From the NCBI RefSeq assembly GCF_003347015.1, contig NZ_PNFB01000001.1, positions 62,001 through 126,000 on the forward strand: a stretch of 64,000 nucleotides of DNA, in the 5' to 3' direction. The notes beneath the pieces are model-generated. The model was not told the DNA's origin and made no database searches. It saw only the letters and a program-made list of their open reading frames with translations. Origin of the DNA: Brachybacterium sp. YJGR34. GTDB lineage: Bacteria > Actinomycetota > Actinomycetes > Actinomycetales > Dermabacteraceae. The translations under genes were made by a program, and so were the position numbers. Positions within the stretch are counted from its first letter, which is position 1, and the number at the start of each line of letters is the position of its first letter. This document shows, piece after piece, positions 1 through 8,646 of this stretch.

Positions 1-217
1 CCGTCGGCCCCGGACCGGCCTCGAGCACGCCCACCACCCCGCCGCCGATCTCCTGGACCGCGTAGCCGAAGCTCGTGAGCTGCTCGGCGATCCGGGTTCG
101 GGTGCGCTGCTCCTGCATCGACAGCTCGGGATGGCGGTGGAGGTCGAGGTACAGCTCCTCCGCCCAGGCCCGGTGCTCCGCCAGGGACGCGGTCATCGCC
201 TCGCTGAGAATCGTCAT
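1..217 (-). CDS. M20-family amidohydrolase/peptidase, N-terminal part (cut by window edge)
   Basis: The first 72 residues of a protein are visible; the rest lies left of the window. The stretch LHRHPELSMQE at residues 27-37 followed by RTRIAEQL is the usual opening of M20 metallo-amidohydrolases (hippurate hydrolase, AbgB/HipO, N-acyl-amino-acid amidohydrolase type). These are cytoplasmic zinc or manganese enzymes that release an acyl group from an N-acylated amino acid; the metal ligands would lie in the missing part. The ATG at 217 is preceded by AAGGAG at ideal spacing, which fixes the start. Residues 53-70 (FGYAVQEIGG, then GVLEAGPGP) fit the family. The exact substrate cannot be told from this fragment. 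Confidence 0.85.
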   Translation of the reverse strand, partial: MTILSEAMTASLAEHRAWAEELYLDLHRHPELSMQEQRTRTRIAEQLTSFGYAVQEIGGGVVGVLEAGPGPT

Positions 218-499
218 CGCACTCCTTCCCTCGGGGCTGCTGCGGGTCAGCGCCTGCTGCTCAACCTACTCCCGGAGGAGCGGCTCGCACCGGGGCTGAC
301 GACCTTCGGGCCGGGGCCGTGGCGAGGTCCGGATCCGCCGGTGTGATTCGCAGGGCACCGGGCCGGCGGCTCTTCCCCGCGGGGTCTCGGCGACCCTAGT
401 CTGATCCCGAGCACGCCGGACGCGAGAGAACGACGTCTGATCAGGCGGTACATGCCCTGAGCGAGGTGCTCCCACCACGGCATGAAGGAGGGACACGGG

Positions 500-691
500 A
501 TGGAGTCGCGCCCTGAGACGACCATCGGCCACGAGCTGCGAGACACGGCCGGAACAGAGACCGCCGGCACCACCCCGGAGGTCCCTCGCGGCCCCGAGCG
601 CGGCGGGCAGGACGGCACCTGGCGCAGCAGCCTGGGAGTGGCCGCGGCCCTCCTCGCCGCTTTCGCGCTGGTCACGATCGCGAGCCTCTGA
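500..691 (+). CDS. Small tail-anchored membrane protein, 63 aa
   Basis: This short gene encodes a polar, Gly/Thr/Glu-rich N-terminal segment (residues 1-41) and one hydrophobic helix (about 44-62) ending at the C-terminus, so it should sit in the membrane with its N-terminus inside. I do not recognise a family. An in-frame ATG at 482 exists, but the ATG at 500 has AAGGAGGG seven bases upstream and is the better start. The gene stands alone: the stretch 218-499 between it and the divergent peptidase holds no other gene, and a strong inverted repeat follows it. Coding status rests on the ribosome-binding site and the clean transmembrane segment only. Confidence 0.55.
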   Translation: MESRPETTIGHELRDTAGTETAGTTPEVPRGPERGGQDGTWRSSLGVAAALLAAFALVTIASL

Positions 692-708
692 ACCGGTCGG
701 TTCAGCAC

Positions 709-766
709 GCGAGCCTGTCGGATGAGGCGATCAGCCCGGGCTCACCGAGTCATCCGACAGGCTCGC
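709..766. terminator. Perfect 17-bp inverted repeat between convergent genes
   Basis: The arms 709-725 and 750-766 are perfect reverse complements (GCGAGCCTGTCGGATGA and its complement) with a 24-base loop. The repeat lies between the stop of the small membrane protein and the stop of the convergent permease, so it probably ends transcription from both sides. There is no T-run. Its core GTCGGATG recurs in the repeat at 54708-54749. Confidence 0.7.
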
Positions 767-779
767 CTCGAGGGTGAGG

Positions 780-2063
780 TCACCGCCGCGCCGTGCGCGC
801 GCTGAGCACCCACGCCAGCACCAGCGCCACCACGATCCCGTTCAGCGGCGCGATGCCGATCCCGAGCGCGTTCGAGCCCCATGCGGTCAGCGAGCCCAGC
901 GCGTAGGGCACCAGCGCCTGCCACCGCACCTTCTCGGTGAGCGTCTCGAGCGGCGGCTGCCCGGCGCGCCAGCGGGCGATCCAGTCGCCGATCAGCACGC
1001 CGCCCAGCGGCGGGATGAAGATGCCCAGCAGGCTCAGGTAGCCCACGATGTGCTGCTCCACCCCGGCCAGCGCCAGCACGGTGCCGATCGCGACGCCGCC
1101 GATGATGAAGGGGGCCTTGCGGGTGGAGTTGGCGATCTCCGCCCCGGCCACGCCGAAGGCGTAGGCGGCGTCGGCGTTGGACTTCCACAGGTTGCCGAAG
1201 AGGAAGAACAGCCCCCAGCCGATCATCCCCATGCTCAGCAGCAGGGTGGTGAAGTCTCCCTCCCCGAAGGCCAGCGCCGCGACCGCGCCGAAGAACACCA
1301 TCAGGCCGTTGCCGATCACGAAGCCCATGGCGCAGGCGATGACGGCGTCGCGACCGGTCCGCGCGAAGCGGGTCCAGTTCGCCGCCTGCGTGCCGGCGGA
1401 GGCGAAGGTGCCCACCACGGTGGTCACTGCGGCGGCCCAGCTCATGGTGGCCGTCGGCGCGATGTCGAACAGGCCGCTCACCCCGCCCACCTCGGTGAGG
1501 GCCTTCCCGGTGATCCAGAAGGCGAGGATCAGGATCAGCGGCGTGGAGATCAGGGAGACCCAGTACATGCCCTCGTAGCCGTACAGGGCCGTGAGCATCA
1601 TGAGCACGGAGACGCCGATCATCACCAGCCCCGGCGCCCAGGCGCTCTCCCAGCCGAAGGCGAGGGCCGTCATCTGTCCGATGGAGCCGACGGCCACCCC
1701 GTACCAGCCCACCTGCGTGCCGCCCAGCAGCAGGGAGACCACCTTCGAGCCGGCGGTGCCGAAGCTGTAGCGGGACATGACCACGGTGGTCAGGCCCGTG
1801 CGGGCACCGAGGAATCCGATCGCGGCGACGTACGCGCCCAGCACCACGGAGCCCACCAGCAGCACCGCGAGGAACTCGGAGAAGGGGAAGGCCGCGCCGA
1901 TGCTGGCGCCCGCCATGAGCGTGGGCGCGAAGACGGTGAAGCCCACGAGGACCACGCTGATGGAGACCACGCCGCGCCGCGCGGAGCGGGGGACCGGCGT
2001 GACCGGGTAGTCGGGGTCGACGGGGGCCTCGGCGACGTCGACGCTCGGGTCGGCGGCGGTCAC
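780..2063 (-). CDS. codB: NCS1-family cytosine/purine permease (CodB-like)
   Basis: A 427-residue polytopic membrane protein with about twelve helices, of the nucleobase:cation symporter-1 family. The N-terminal region with PVPRSARRG before the first helix, the GARTGLTTVVMSRYSFG segment (about residues 88-105) and the later GTQAANWTRFAR segment are characteristic of cytosine/purine permeases. It should import cytosine or a related nucleobase with protons or sodium. The start is the GTG at 2063, which overlaps the deaminase stop by four bases (GTGA), so translation of the two is probably coupled. Having the deaminase directly upstream makes cytosine the likeliest substrate, although the deaminase is not of the E. 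coli CodA type. Confidence 0.9.
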   Translation of the reverse strand: MTAADPSVDVAEAPVDPDYPVTPVPRSARRGVVSISVVLVGFTVFAPTLMAGASIGAAFPFSEFLAVLLVGSVVLGAYVAAIGFLGARTGLTTVVMSRYSFGTAGSKVVSLLLGGTQVGWYGVAVGSIGQMTALAFGWESAWAPGLVMIGVSVLMMLTALYGYEGMYWVSLISTPLILILAFWITGKALTEVGGVSGLFDIAPTATMSWAAAVTTVVGTFASAGTQAANWTRFARTGRDAVIACAMGFVIGNGLMVFFGAVAALAFGEGDFTTLLLSMGMIGWGLFFLFGNLWKSNADAAYAFGVAGAEIANSTRKAPFIIGGVAIGTVLALAGVEQHIVGYLSLLGIFIPPLGGVLIGDWIARWRAGQPPLETLTEKVRWQALVPYALGSLTAWGSNALGIGIAPLNGIVVALVLAWVLSARTARR

Positions 2064-2560
2064 CGCGCCCCGTCCTCGGTGCCCAGCTCCGCGGTCTCCA
2101 CGCCGATGTCCTCGCTCCAGATCTCCGGGCGCTCGGCGATCATGCGCTCCATGAGGGCGATGCACTCGGGGTCGTCGAGCACGTCGAGCTTCACACCGCG
2201 GTCCAGCAGCAGGGCCTCGGCCATCTCGAAGGTGCGGTTCTCGCCGATCACGATCCGCGGGATCTCGTAGAGCAGGGCGGTGCCGGTGCACATGATGCAG
2301 GGGGAGAGGGTCGTGTAGAGCACGGACTCGCGGTAGACGCGTGCGGGCAGCCGGCCGGCGTTCTGGATCGCATCGGTCTCGCCGTGGAGGATCGGGGACC
2401 CGCTCTGGACGCGCCGGTTGTGGCCGGCGGCGAGCACCTTCCCGTCGTGGACGAGCACCGCGCCGATCGGCACGCCGCCCTCGTCCCAGCTCAGGCGCGC
2501 CTGCTCGATGGCGAGGTCGAGGAACCGGCGATCGTCCTCGGGGGTGGGTGTCCAGGTCAT
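2060..2560 (-). CDS. Zinc cytosine deaminase of the yeast FCY1 type
   Basis: This 166-residue cytoplasmic enzyme belongs to the cytidine/deoxycytidylate deaminase fold. The zinc-binding and proton-shuttle residues are visible: H59-G-E61 and PC88-I-M-C91. The HGE variant (instead of HAE), the length and the residue spacing closely match yeast cytosine deaminase, which converts cytosine to uracil; guanine deaminases are the main alternative. The ATG at 2560 is preceded by CAGGAG with eight bases of spacing. It is the first gene of a two-gene operon with the permease, giving uptake plus deamination of cytosine for uracil salvage or nitrogen. A possible AAGCGCTT operator-like palindrome lies at 2737-2744 in the divergent region. 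Confidence 0.88.
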   Translation of the reverse strand: MTWTPTPEDDRRFLDLAIEQARLSWDEGGVPIGAVLVHDGKVLAAGHNRRVQSGSPILHGETDAIQNAGRLPARVYRESVLYTTLSPCIMCTGTALLYEIPRIVIGENRTFEMAEALLLDRGVKLDVLDDPECIALMERMIAERPEIWSEDIGVETAELGTEDGAR

Positions 2561-2777
2561 GGTGGCGCTCCTGCGATCGGCGGTGGGGTCGGAGGCATCG
2601 TAGGAGGAAACTCGCCACCAGCAGGCCCCGGTGCCGGCGGAGAGACCCTCATGTGACCAACCTTCCGCGGAGCGTGCGCCGATCGTCCGGGCCCAACGGT
2701 CAACCCCGGGTATCGATAGGGTCCTCATCCGGGAAAAGCGCTTGAGCTCACCTGCGAGAACAGGTTCCCTCGAGTCC

Positions 2778-3815
2778 ATGACCCACATCACACGACGACA
2801 TGTCCTCGGCGCCCTGACCGCCCTCCCGATCGTCATGGCACCCGCCGCCGCCCAGGCGGTGGGCAACGGCCCGGAGTGGGACGGGAACGGGAACATCACC
2901 ACCGCCCACCTCTCCACCTACGAGGACGTCGCGGCGTTCCTGCAGAAGCAGGCGGAGAAGCAGCCGGCGATGGAGCTGAGCGTGATCGGTCAGTCCGTCA
3001 AGGGCAGGGACCTCTACCTCGCCTCCTGGATCAGCGACCCCGAGAACCCCACGATCCTGTTCCTCACCCAGCAGCACGGCAACGAGCAGCTCACCACCGA
3101 GGGGGCGCTCGAGTTCATCAAGCATCTCGGCACCGGCCGCAACAGCGGCGTGCTGGACGGCGTGAACGTGCTGGTGGTCCCGATGCTCAACCCCGACGGC
3201 GCGATGGGTGACGTCGACTTCTCCCTCGAGGGGTACATCGCCCACGGCGACCGCCACCTCACCCGCTACAACGCGGTCGAGGTGGACCTCAACCGCGACC
3301 ACGTGGACCGCCTCCAGCCCGAGACGCAGGCCCTGCACGACAACGTGCTGGGCGCCTACGACATCGACTACATGATCGACCTCCACCATCAGGGCGCCTA
3401 CAGCGCGATCGGCGACGAGTGGGTCTCCGGGTCGATCCTGCACCCCACCACGCCCAATGCCGATCCCGAGCTGGTCGAGCGCTCCAAGCGGCTGGGCGCG
3501 GTCGTCCACGACGCGGTCGACTCCACCGGCTGGGGGCTGATCGGGAAGTACGCGGGCGGCTCCGCGGAGACGATCAGCCGCAACGGGCTCGCGGTCGAGT
3601 ACGGCATCGCCACGCTGCTGTTCGAGATGCGCGGGATGGCCGATCACTCCAACGAGGACTACGTGCTCGGGGCCCGCAGCAGCGGTTACCTGATCCGCCA
3701 GACGGTGATCACTCTCGAGGAGACGACCCGGGCCCTCGCCGACGGCTCGATCGACGCGGCGGACACCTCCCTGTGGGACACCCTCCCCACGCAGGAGTGG
3801 AATCCCGGCGAGTGA
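2778..3815 (+). CDS. Tat-exported M14 zinc carboxypeptidase
   Basis: A 345-residue secreted metallopeptidase. Residues 1-25 form a twin-arginine-like signal (TRRHVLGAL, hydrophobic stretch, cleavage near AAAQA). The M14 zinc site is seen as H100-G-N-E103 with the third ligand at H203 (DLHHQG), and the general-base glutamate at E283 in LLFEMRG. LNPDGAMGD and DLNRDH are typical of the family's substrate-binding loops. It should remove C-terminal residues from peptides, or act on cell-wall peptides, outside the membrane. The start at 2778 is chosen because it begins directly before the twin-arginine signal; an upstream in-frame ATG at 2631 would bury it. It is divergent from the cytosine genes across 217 bases. 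Confidence 0.9.
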   Translation: MTHITRRHVLGALTALPIVMAPAAAQAVGNGPEWDGNGNITTAHLSTYEDVAAFLQKQAEKQPAMELSVIGQSVKGRDLYLASWISDPENPTILFLTQQHGNEQLTTEGALEFIKHLGTGRNSGVLDGVNVLVVPMLNPDGAMGDVDFSLEGYIAHGDRHLTRYNAVEVDLNRDHVDRLQPETQALHDNVLGAYDIDYMIDLHHQGAYSAIGDEWVSGSILHPTTPNADPELVERSKRLGAVVHDAVDSTGWGLIGKYAGGSAETISRNGLAVEYGIATLLFEMRGMADHSNEDYVLGARSSGYLIRQTVITLEETTRALADGSIDAADTSLWDTLPTQEWNPGE

Positions 3816-3821
3816 CGCGAG

Positions 3822-3857
3822 CGGGCCCGCCCGCGCCGGTGGCGGCGGGCGGGCCCG
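3822..3857 (+). terminator. GC-rich hairpin after the carboxypeptidase gene
   Basis: The 13-base arms 3822-3834 and 3845-3857 (CGGGCCCGCCCGC and its complement) are perfect with a ten-base loop. It starts seven bases after the stop codon, so it probably terminates or stabilises the carboxypeptidase transcript. No T-run follows. Confidence 0.7.
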
Positions 3858-3931
3858 GCGGCCTCGCCCCGGTCTGGGAGACTCGGTCCTGATGCCGCCC
3901 GCCCCGGGGCGGCCGGAGGAACAAGAGGTCG

Positions 3932-4951
3932 ATGATGTCCATGCAGTACCGCACCCCGCAGCGCCTGGGCCGTCCGCTGTCCGTGATCGGTCAGGGCTGC
4001 TGGCAGATCGGCGCGGACTGGGGCGAGGTGAGCGATGACTCCGCCCGCGCCGTGCTCGACGCCGCCCTCGAAGCGGGGGTCACCTTCTTCGACACGGCCG
4101 ACGTCTACGGCGACGGCCGCAGCGAGAACCTCGTGGGCGCGATGCGCGAACGCGTCGCGGCCGACGGGCCCCGGCCGCTCTTCCTGGCCACCAAGGCCTC
4201 CCGCCGCGCCGACCCCTTCGCCCCGGAGTCCTTCACGGAGGAGAACCTGCGCGCCTGGGTGGAGCGCTCCCGGGCGAACCTCGGGATGGACACCCTGGAC
4301 CTGGTGCAGCTGCACTGCCCGCCGCCGGCGATCTACCGCGACGACCGCGTCTTCGACGTGCTCGACGCCCTGGTGGAGGAGAAGAAGCTCGCCGCCTGGG
4401 GCGTGAGCGTGGAGACCTGCGAGGAGGCCCTGATCAGCCTCGAGCGCGAGCACCTCGCCTCGATCCAGATCATCCTCAACCCCTTCCGGCTCAAGCCCCT
4501 GGACGAGGTGCTGCCGACGGCGCAGGAGCAGGGTGTCGCGATCATCGCGCGCGTCCCCCTCGCCTCCGGGCTGCTGACCGGCAAGTTCTCCCCGGACACC
4601 CGCTTCGCGGAGAACGACCACCGCCGCTTCAACCGCCACGGCGAGGCCTTCGACCAGGGCGAGACCTTCTCCGGCGTCGACTTCGCGACGGGCCTGAGCG
4701 CCGTGGCCCGGCTCGAGCAGGCGCTCGACGGCGCCATGACCCTGCCCGAGGCGAGCCTGCGCTGGATCCTCGGCCGGCCCGGCGTCACGGCCGCGATCCC
4801 CGGCGCGAGCTCGGGCGATCAGGCGCGGTCCAACGCCGCTGCGGGCAGCGCCCCCACGCCGGAGCAGGCCGCGATCCTGGAGCGCTTCGACCGCGCCGTC
4901 CACGAGACCTACGAGGAGCTGCTGCGCGCGGAGATCCACCCGCGCTGGTGA
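3932..4951 (+). CDS. Aldo/keto reductase
   Basis: A 339-residue cytoplasmic NAD(P)H-dependent oxidoreductase of the AKR superfamily with the full catalytic tetrad visible: D54, Y59 (DTADVYGDGRSE), K88 (LATKAS) and H128 (VQLHCP). GVTAAIPGASS near the C-terminus binds the cofactor phosphate region. The family reduces aldehydes and ketones or works on sugars; the substrate cannot be assigned here. Three ATG codons lie within the first four codons (3932, 3935, 3941); GGAGG at 3914 and AGAGG at 3925 leave 3932 or 3935 as the likely start. It stands alone between two hairpins. Confidence 0.92.
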   Translation: MMSMQYRTPQRLGRPLSVIGQGCWQIGADWGEVSDDSARAVLDAALEAGVTFFDTADVYGDGRSENLVGAMRERVAADGPRPLFLATKASRRADPFAPESFTEENLRAWVERSRANLGMDTLDLVQLHCPPPAIYRDDRVFDVLDALVEEKKLAAWGVSVETCEEALISLEREHLASIQIILNPFRLKPLDEVLPTAQEQGVAIIARVPLASGLLTGKFSPDTRFAENDHRRFNRHGEAFDQGETFSGVDFATGLSAVARLEQALDGAMTLPEASLRWILGRPGVTAAIPGASSGDQARSNAAAGSAPTPEQAAILERFDRAVHETYEELLRAEIHPRW

Positions 4952-4961
4952 CGCCGGGTCC

Positions 4962-4993
4962 GCCGGGCCAGGGGCGCCGCCGCCCCCGGCCCG
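4962..4993. terminator. Bidirectional hairpin between convergent genes
   Basis: Fourteen-base arms 4962-4975 and 4980-4993 pair with one A/C mismatch around a CCGC loop. They fill the gap between the stops of the aldo/keto reductase and the convergent sulfotransferase-like gene. Confidence 0.75.
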
Positions 4994-4997
4994 GTCG

Positions 4998-6761
4998 TCA
5001 CTGCGGCTGGTACCAGAACCCCTCGAAGCTGTCCTTGTAGACCCGGTAGGCCATCGACGGGGCGTCGTAGCGGTAGGTGCCCAGCACCGTGCCGTCGGCG
5101 GCATGCTCGGTGAACACGGCGGACATGCCCGCATTGGCCACGAAGGGGTCGGCGATGGTGCCCTCGCCCAGGCGCTGCACGTTCGAGACCACCGAGGAGT
5201 AGGCGAGGTCGACGCGGTCCGCCTCCGTGAAGGTGCCGGCGTTCTCGTCGACCAGGTAGCGCAGCGCATGGCTGACGCCGTTCTTCTCGGACATCGAGGT
5301 GCCCTCCGGCTGCAGCCCCTCCCAGTCCTCCGTGTCCCGGGTGGACAGGTGCCAGTAGTTGTTGTTGAACATCTCCAGGTAGTACTGCCCCTCGGGCAGC
5401 GCCTCGTCATCGATCCGGATGGCGCTGTGCTGACCGGCGTTGACGGTCGGGCTGCCCTCCGGGGCCAGGAACTGCTCCTCGTGGCCGGTGCCCTCCCACA
5501 GGCCCTCGACCCCGATCATCCAGCGCACCGTGGTCTCCTCGTCGGCCGAGAGCGCGCCGTCCAGGGCGATGACGGTGGAGGTCTCGCGCGCGGAGACGTA
5601 CATGACCCCGTCCGTCACGTCCACCGAGTTCAGGTGGATCCAATCCTTGCCCTCGGCGGTGCTGCCGCCGCCCACCTCCTCCTGCTCGTGCGTGAGCTCG
5701 TGGTAGGCGGACAGGAGCTCGGTGAGGTTCACCGTCTCCTCCACCGCCCCAGAGGCCAGGTCCACGCGCGCCACCCGGTCCATCACCTGGTCCTCGCCGT
5801 CGCGGGAGGTGAGCACGTAGACGGCGTCGCCGTCGACCTCCAGGTCGTGATGGGCCAGGTGCTCGCCCAGGTCGATGATCGTCCCCGCATGGCCGAAGTG
5901 GTCGATCACGCTGATCTGACGGGCGCCCGTGGTGGTGACGATGCGCCCGTCCTCGACGACGAGATGATGGCTGGGGTGGTCGGTGGAGGCGATCTCCCCG
6001 CGCATCGCCCCGTGCTCGTCGTAGAGGAAGGTGTTGTTGGTGTGGGAGCTGACGCCGCTCAGGGCGAACAGGCCGGGGGAGATGGCGCCGGGATCGGGCA
6101 CCTCGGCCGCCAGCTGCGAGCTGTAGTCGGCGGCGGTGACGGGGCTCCTGAGCGCCGAGGTGATCTCGCGCGGCGCGGCGCCGTCCGCGGTCCACTGCAG
6201 GACCAGCTCGTTGTGCGCCGCGGGGATCAGGGCCACGACCAGGGCCTCGAACGCGCCGTCCTCCCCGTGGTCGACGATCGCGCGGGTGAAGTCGGGAGTC
6301 GCGGCGGCGGTGGCCGTGGCGGTGAGGGTCCCGCCCTCCTCGGCCCCGGTGAAGTGGACGTACAGCCCGGTGCGGGTGGTGCCGTAGGGATCCAGCACCA
6401 GCAGCGGGTCCTCGAGGGTCCACTCCTGCTCGGCCTTCTTCGCCTGCAGCGCCTCGTGACGGGCGGCCTGTGTCGCGGCGCTGTACAGCGGAGGTGCCTC
6501 GGCGTCCTCGGGCAGGTCGTAGCGCACCGCCCAGACCGTCGGGCCCCGGGAGGTGCCGGAGTACTCGACGAGCTCGACGACCGGCGCGCCCTCGTCCTCG
6601 GTCGCGCCCCCGTCCTCGGGGGCGTCCTCCTCCGGTGGGGACTGGATGCCCTCCGGCGGGTCCTCGGTGCAGGCGGCGAGGCTCAGCGCCCCGAGGCCGG
6701 CGCCGGCCAGCAGGCTGCGCCGGGCGAGAGCGGGTCCGCGGGCGGTGCGGCGTGACGTCAT
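4998..6761 (-). CDS. Aryl-sulfate sulfotransferase-like lipoprotein
   Basis: A 587-residue exported protein of the arylsulfotransferase (ASST) family, which moves sulfate from one phenol to another without PAPS. The N-terminus has RR followed by a hydrophobic stretch and the lipobox LSLAAC, so it should be anchored to the outer face of the membrane, possibly through Tat. Behind it lies an acidic Pro/Glu-rich linker, then a beta-propeller-like body with repeated V-D-G-x-V-Y-V strands, HHDLEVDGDAVYVL, KDWIHLNSVDV and GQHSAIRI, the histidine-containing blocks conserved in the family. I find no cysteine after the lipobox, so the disulfide known from E. coli ASST is absent. ATG 6761 is preceded by AAGGA; a TAGACT -10 (6793-6798) lies just upstream. 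Confidence 0.8.
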   Translation of the reverse strand: MTSRRTARGPALARRSLLAGAGLGALSLAACTEDPPEGIQSPPEEDAPEDGGATEDEGAPVVELVEYSGTSRGPTVWAVRYDLPEDAEAPPLYSAATQAARHEALQAKKAEQEWTLEDPLLVLDPYGTTRTGLYVHFTGAEEGGTLTATATAAATPDFTRAIVDHGEDGAFEALVVALIPAAHNELVLQWTADGAAPREITSALRSPVTAADYSSQLAAEVPDPGAISPGLFALSGVSSHTNNTFLYDEHGAMRGEIASTDHPSHHLVVEDGRIVTTTGARQISVIDHFGHAGTIIDLGEHLAHHDLEVDGDAVYVLTSRDGEDQVMDRVARVDLASGAVEETVNLTELLSAYHELTHEQEEVGGGSTAEGKDWIHLNSVDVTDGVMYVSARETSTVIALDGALSADEETTVRWMIGVEGLWEGTGHEEQFLAPEGSPTVNAGQHSAIRIDDEALPEGQYYLEMFNNNYWHLSTRDTEDWEGLQPEGTSMSEKNGVSHALRYLVDENAGTFTEADRVDLAYSSVVSNVQRLGEGTIADPFVANAGMSAVFTEHAADGTVLGTYRYDAPSMAYRVYKDSFEGFWYQPQ

Positions 6762-6872
6762 GGGGTGGGTCCTTCTGATCGGCGGCGTCGTGAGTCTAGG
6801 CGACCGGACCATGGCGGGCACGGCAGGGCGCGGGCTACGCTCGAGCCACCCCACCGCCCAGGAGGAGCGTTC

Positions 6873-7871
6873 ATGCGCCGCAGCATCGTCAACGACCCCG
6901 GTGATCTGGTCCCCGAGGCCCTCGAGGGGCTCGTGCTCAGCCATCCCCGATTGCTCGCGCTGCAGGAGACGCATCGCCTCGTCACGCGTCGGGAGCGGGC
7001 CCGGGACAAGGTGGGCCTGGTCTCCGGCGGCGGCTCCGGCCACGAACCGCTGCACGCCGGTTTCGTGGGTCGCGGGATGCTGGACGTCGCCGTGAGCGGT
7101 GCGGTGTTCGCGAGTCCCACGGCGCTGCAGGTCCTCGAGGGCACGAAGGCGGCCGATGCGGGCCGCGGCGTGGTCCAGATCGTCAAGAACTACACCGGCG
7201 ACGTGCTGAACTTCCGCATCGCCGGCGAGATCAGCGGCGACGACGCGATCGAGACCGAGATCGTGCTGGTGGACGACGACCTCGCCACGGACACCGGGGA
7301 CGAGCGCGGGCCCGGCCGGCGCGGCACCGCCGCCACCGTGGTCGTCGAGAAGGTCTGCGGCGCCGCCGCCGAGGAGGGGGCGGACCTGCAGCAGGTCGCC
7401 GCCGTCGGCCGACGGGTCGCCTCCGCCGCGCGCACCATGAGCCTCGCGCTCGAGGCCGGCACCCACCCCGGGGACTCCGCGCCGCAGTTCACCCTCGGCG
7501 AGGACGAGGTGGAGCTGGGGGTCGGCATCCACGGGGAGCGCGCGGCCCGCCGGGTGCCCTTCCGCGACGCCGACGCTCTCACCGACCTGCTGCTGGACCC
7601 GCTGTTGGCCGAGCTGGGACTCGCCCGCGGCGACCAGGTGCTCGCGATCGTCAACGGCCTCGGCTCCGCCTATCCGCTCGAGCTGCAGCTGGTGGCGCGG
7701 CGCCTCCACCATCGCCTCGCCGACGCCGGGATCGCGATCGACCGCTCGCTGGTGGGCAGCTACGTCACCAGCCTCGACATGCACGGTGTCTCCCTGACCC
7801 TCGTGCCGCTGGACGACGAGCTGCGCCGGCTCTGGGACGCCCCTGTCCGCACCCCTGCCCTGACCTGGTGA
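6873..7871 (+). CDS. dhaK: Dihydroxyacetone kinase subunit DhaK
   Basis: The 332-residue dihydroxyacetone-binding subunit. GLVSGGGSGHEPLHAGFVG and the segment around FASPTALQVLEG line the substrate pocket, and H220 in LGVGIHGE is the histidine that holds dihydroxyacetone as a covalent hemiaminal. The start is the ATG at 6873, six bases after GGAGGAG; a TACGCT -10 element at 6836-6841 fits a short leader. DhaL follows at once. In the PTS-type enzyme the phosphoryl donor is DhaM, which is not found in this window. The product, dihydroxyacetone phosphate, enters glycolysis. Confidence 0.93.
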   Translation: MRRSIVNDPGDLVPEALEGLVLSHPRLLALQETHRLVTRRERARDKVGLVSGGGSGHEPLHAGFVGRGMLDVAVSGAVFASPTALQVLEGTKAADAGRGVVQIVKNYTGDVLNFRIAGEISGDDAIETEIVLVDDDLATDTGDERGPGRRGTAATVVVEKVCGAAAEEGADLQQVAAVGRRVASAARTMSLALEAGTHPGDSAPQFTLGEDEVELGVGIHGERAARRVPFRDADALTDLLLDPLLAELGLARGDQVLAIVNGLGSAYPLELQLVARRLHHRLADAGIAIDRSLVGSYVTSLDMHGVSLTLVPLDDELRRLWDAPVRTPALTW

Positions 7872-7882
7872 GGAGCACCGAC

Positions 7883-8560
7883 ATGACGGCCACCACCCCC
7901 TCCGCCCCGCTCGGCGACGACGTCGGGCGCGACCTCGTCCGCGGCGTGTGCGAGACCCTCGGCGCCGCCGCCGACACCCTCGGCGACCTCGACCGTCGCG
8001 CCGGGGACGGCGACTTCGGCACCAACATCCGCACCGCCCTCGCCCTCGTCGACGAGAACATCGCCGCCGACGACCCGCAGACCTACCGCCAGTGGCTCAC
8101 GGCCCTGTTCATGGGCTGGCTCGGGGTGGGCGGGACCAGCGGCCCGCTGTTCGGCATGTTCTTCCGCGATCTCGCCCGCGCCGCCGACGACGCGCCGCCC
8201 ACGGCGGCACAGCTCGCCGAGGCTCTCGCCGCCGGCCAGGCCACCGTGCAGAGGTACGGGGAGGCGGAGGTGGGGGACAAGACCATGATCGACGCCCTCG
8301 AGCCCGCCGTGACCGCACTCCGCGGCGCCCTCGAGGACGGACGGGAGGCGGCGGACGCGCTGCGGGCCGCGGAGGAGGCCGCTGTCCAGGGGGCGCGGTC
8401 CACCGCGCGGATCACCGCCCGGCGAGGGCGGGCGAGCTACGTCGGCGACGCCTCCCAGGGCGTCATCGACCCCGGTGCCGCGGCGGTCGCCCTCGTGATC
8501 GGCGCCGCGCGCGCGGCAGTCGCCGGAGGCGGGTCGCCGGACACCTCCTGGATCGCCTGA
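7883..8560 (+). CDS. dhaL: Dihydroxyacetone kinase subunit DhaL
   Basis: The 225-residue nucleotide-binding subunit that passes phosphate to dihydroxyacetone held by DhaK. The magnesium ligands are visible as D37-x4-D42-x-D44 (DLDRRAGDGDFGTN), matching the D-x4-D-x-D pattern of E. coli DhaL. GDKTMIDAL and YVGDASQGVIDPGA complete the ADP-binding barrel. An in-frame GTG at 7868 overlaps the dhaK stop, but AGGAG at 7871-7875 points to the ATG at 7883. Because no DhaM gene follows, ADP turnover on DhaL must depend on a PTS protein encoded elsewhere, or the pair uses ATP directly. Confidence 0.92.
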   Translation: MTATTPSAPLGDDVGRDLVRGVCETLGAAADTLGDLDRRAGDGDFGTNIRTALALVDENIAADDPQTYRQWLTALFMGWLGVGGTSGPLFGMFFRDLARAADDAPPTAAQLAEALAAGQATVQRYGEAEVGDKTMIDALEPAVTALRGALEDGREAADALRAAEEAAVQGARSTARITARRGRASYVGDASQGVIDPGAAAVALVIGAARAAVAGGGSPDTSWIA

Positions 8561-8633
8561 CCGGCGCTCCCGCCCCGACCGGGCGGCGCTCCCGTCCGCC
8601 CCGGACCGGATCCCGTGCGCTCCGCGGCGCTGA

Positions 8634-8639
8634 TAGGTT
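8634..8639 (+). promoter_or_regulatory. -10 element giving a probable leaderless start
   Basis: TAGGTT lies seven bases upstream of the ATG at 8647, so transcription would begin at or next to the start codon. No ribosome-binding site is present, which agrees with a leaderless mRNA. No clear -35 is seen. Confidence 0.5.
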
Positions 8640-8646
8640 CCCGTCC

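Noticed and set aside
2737..2744. AAGCGCTT as a LacI/CcpA-type operator
   Set aside because: The eight-base core is palindromic, but the flanks are not, and no second copy supports it.
2060..2917. A longer N-terminus for the cytosine deaminase
   Set aside because: The extra residues match no deaminase, and the ATG at 2560 has a good ribosome-binding site and gives the normal family length.
4998..7784. An open frame of 928 codons on the minus strand
   Set aside because: Only the part from the ATG at 6761 has a signal peptide, ribosome-binding site and family match; the upstream part is antisense to dhaK and has shadow composition.
7868..7882. GTG at 7868 as the dhaL start
   Set aside because: It would overlap dhaK neatly, but AGGAG at 7871-7875 lies inside it and points to the ATG at 7883.
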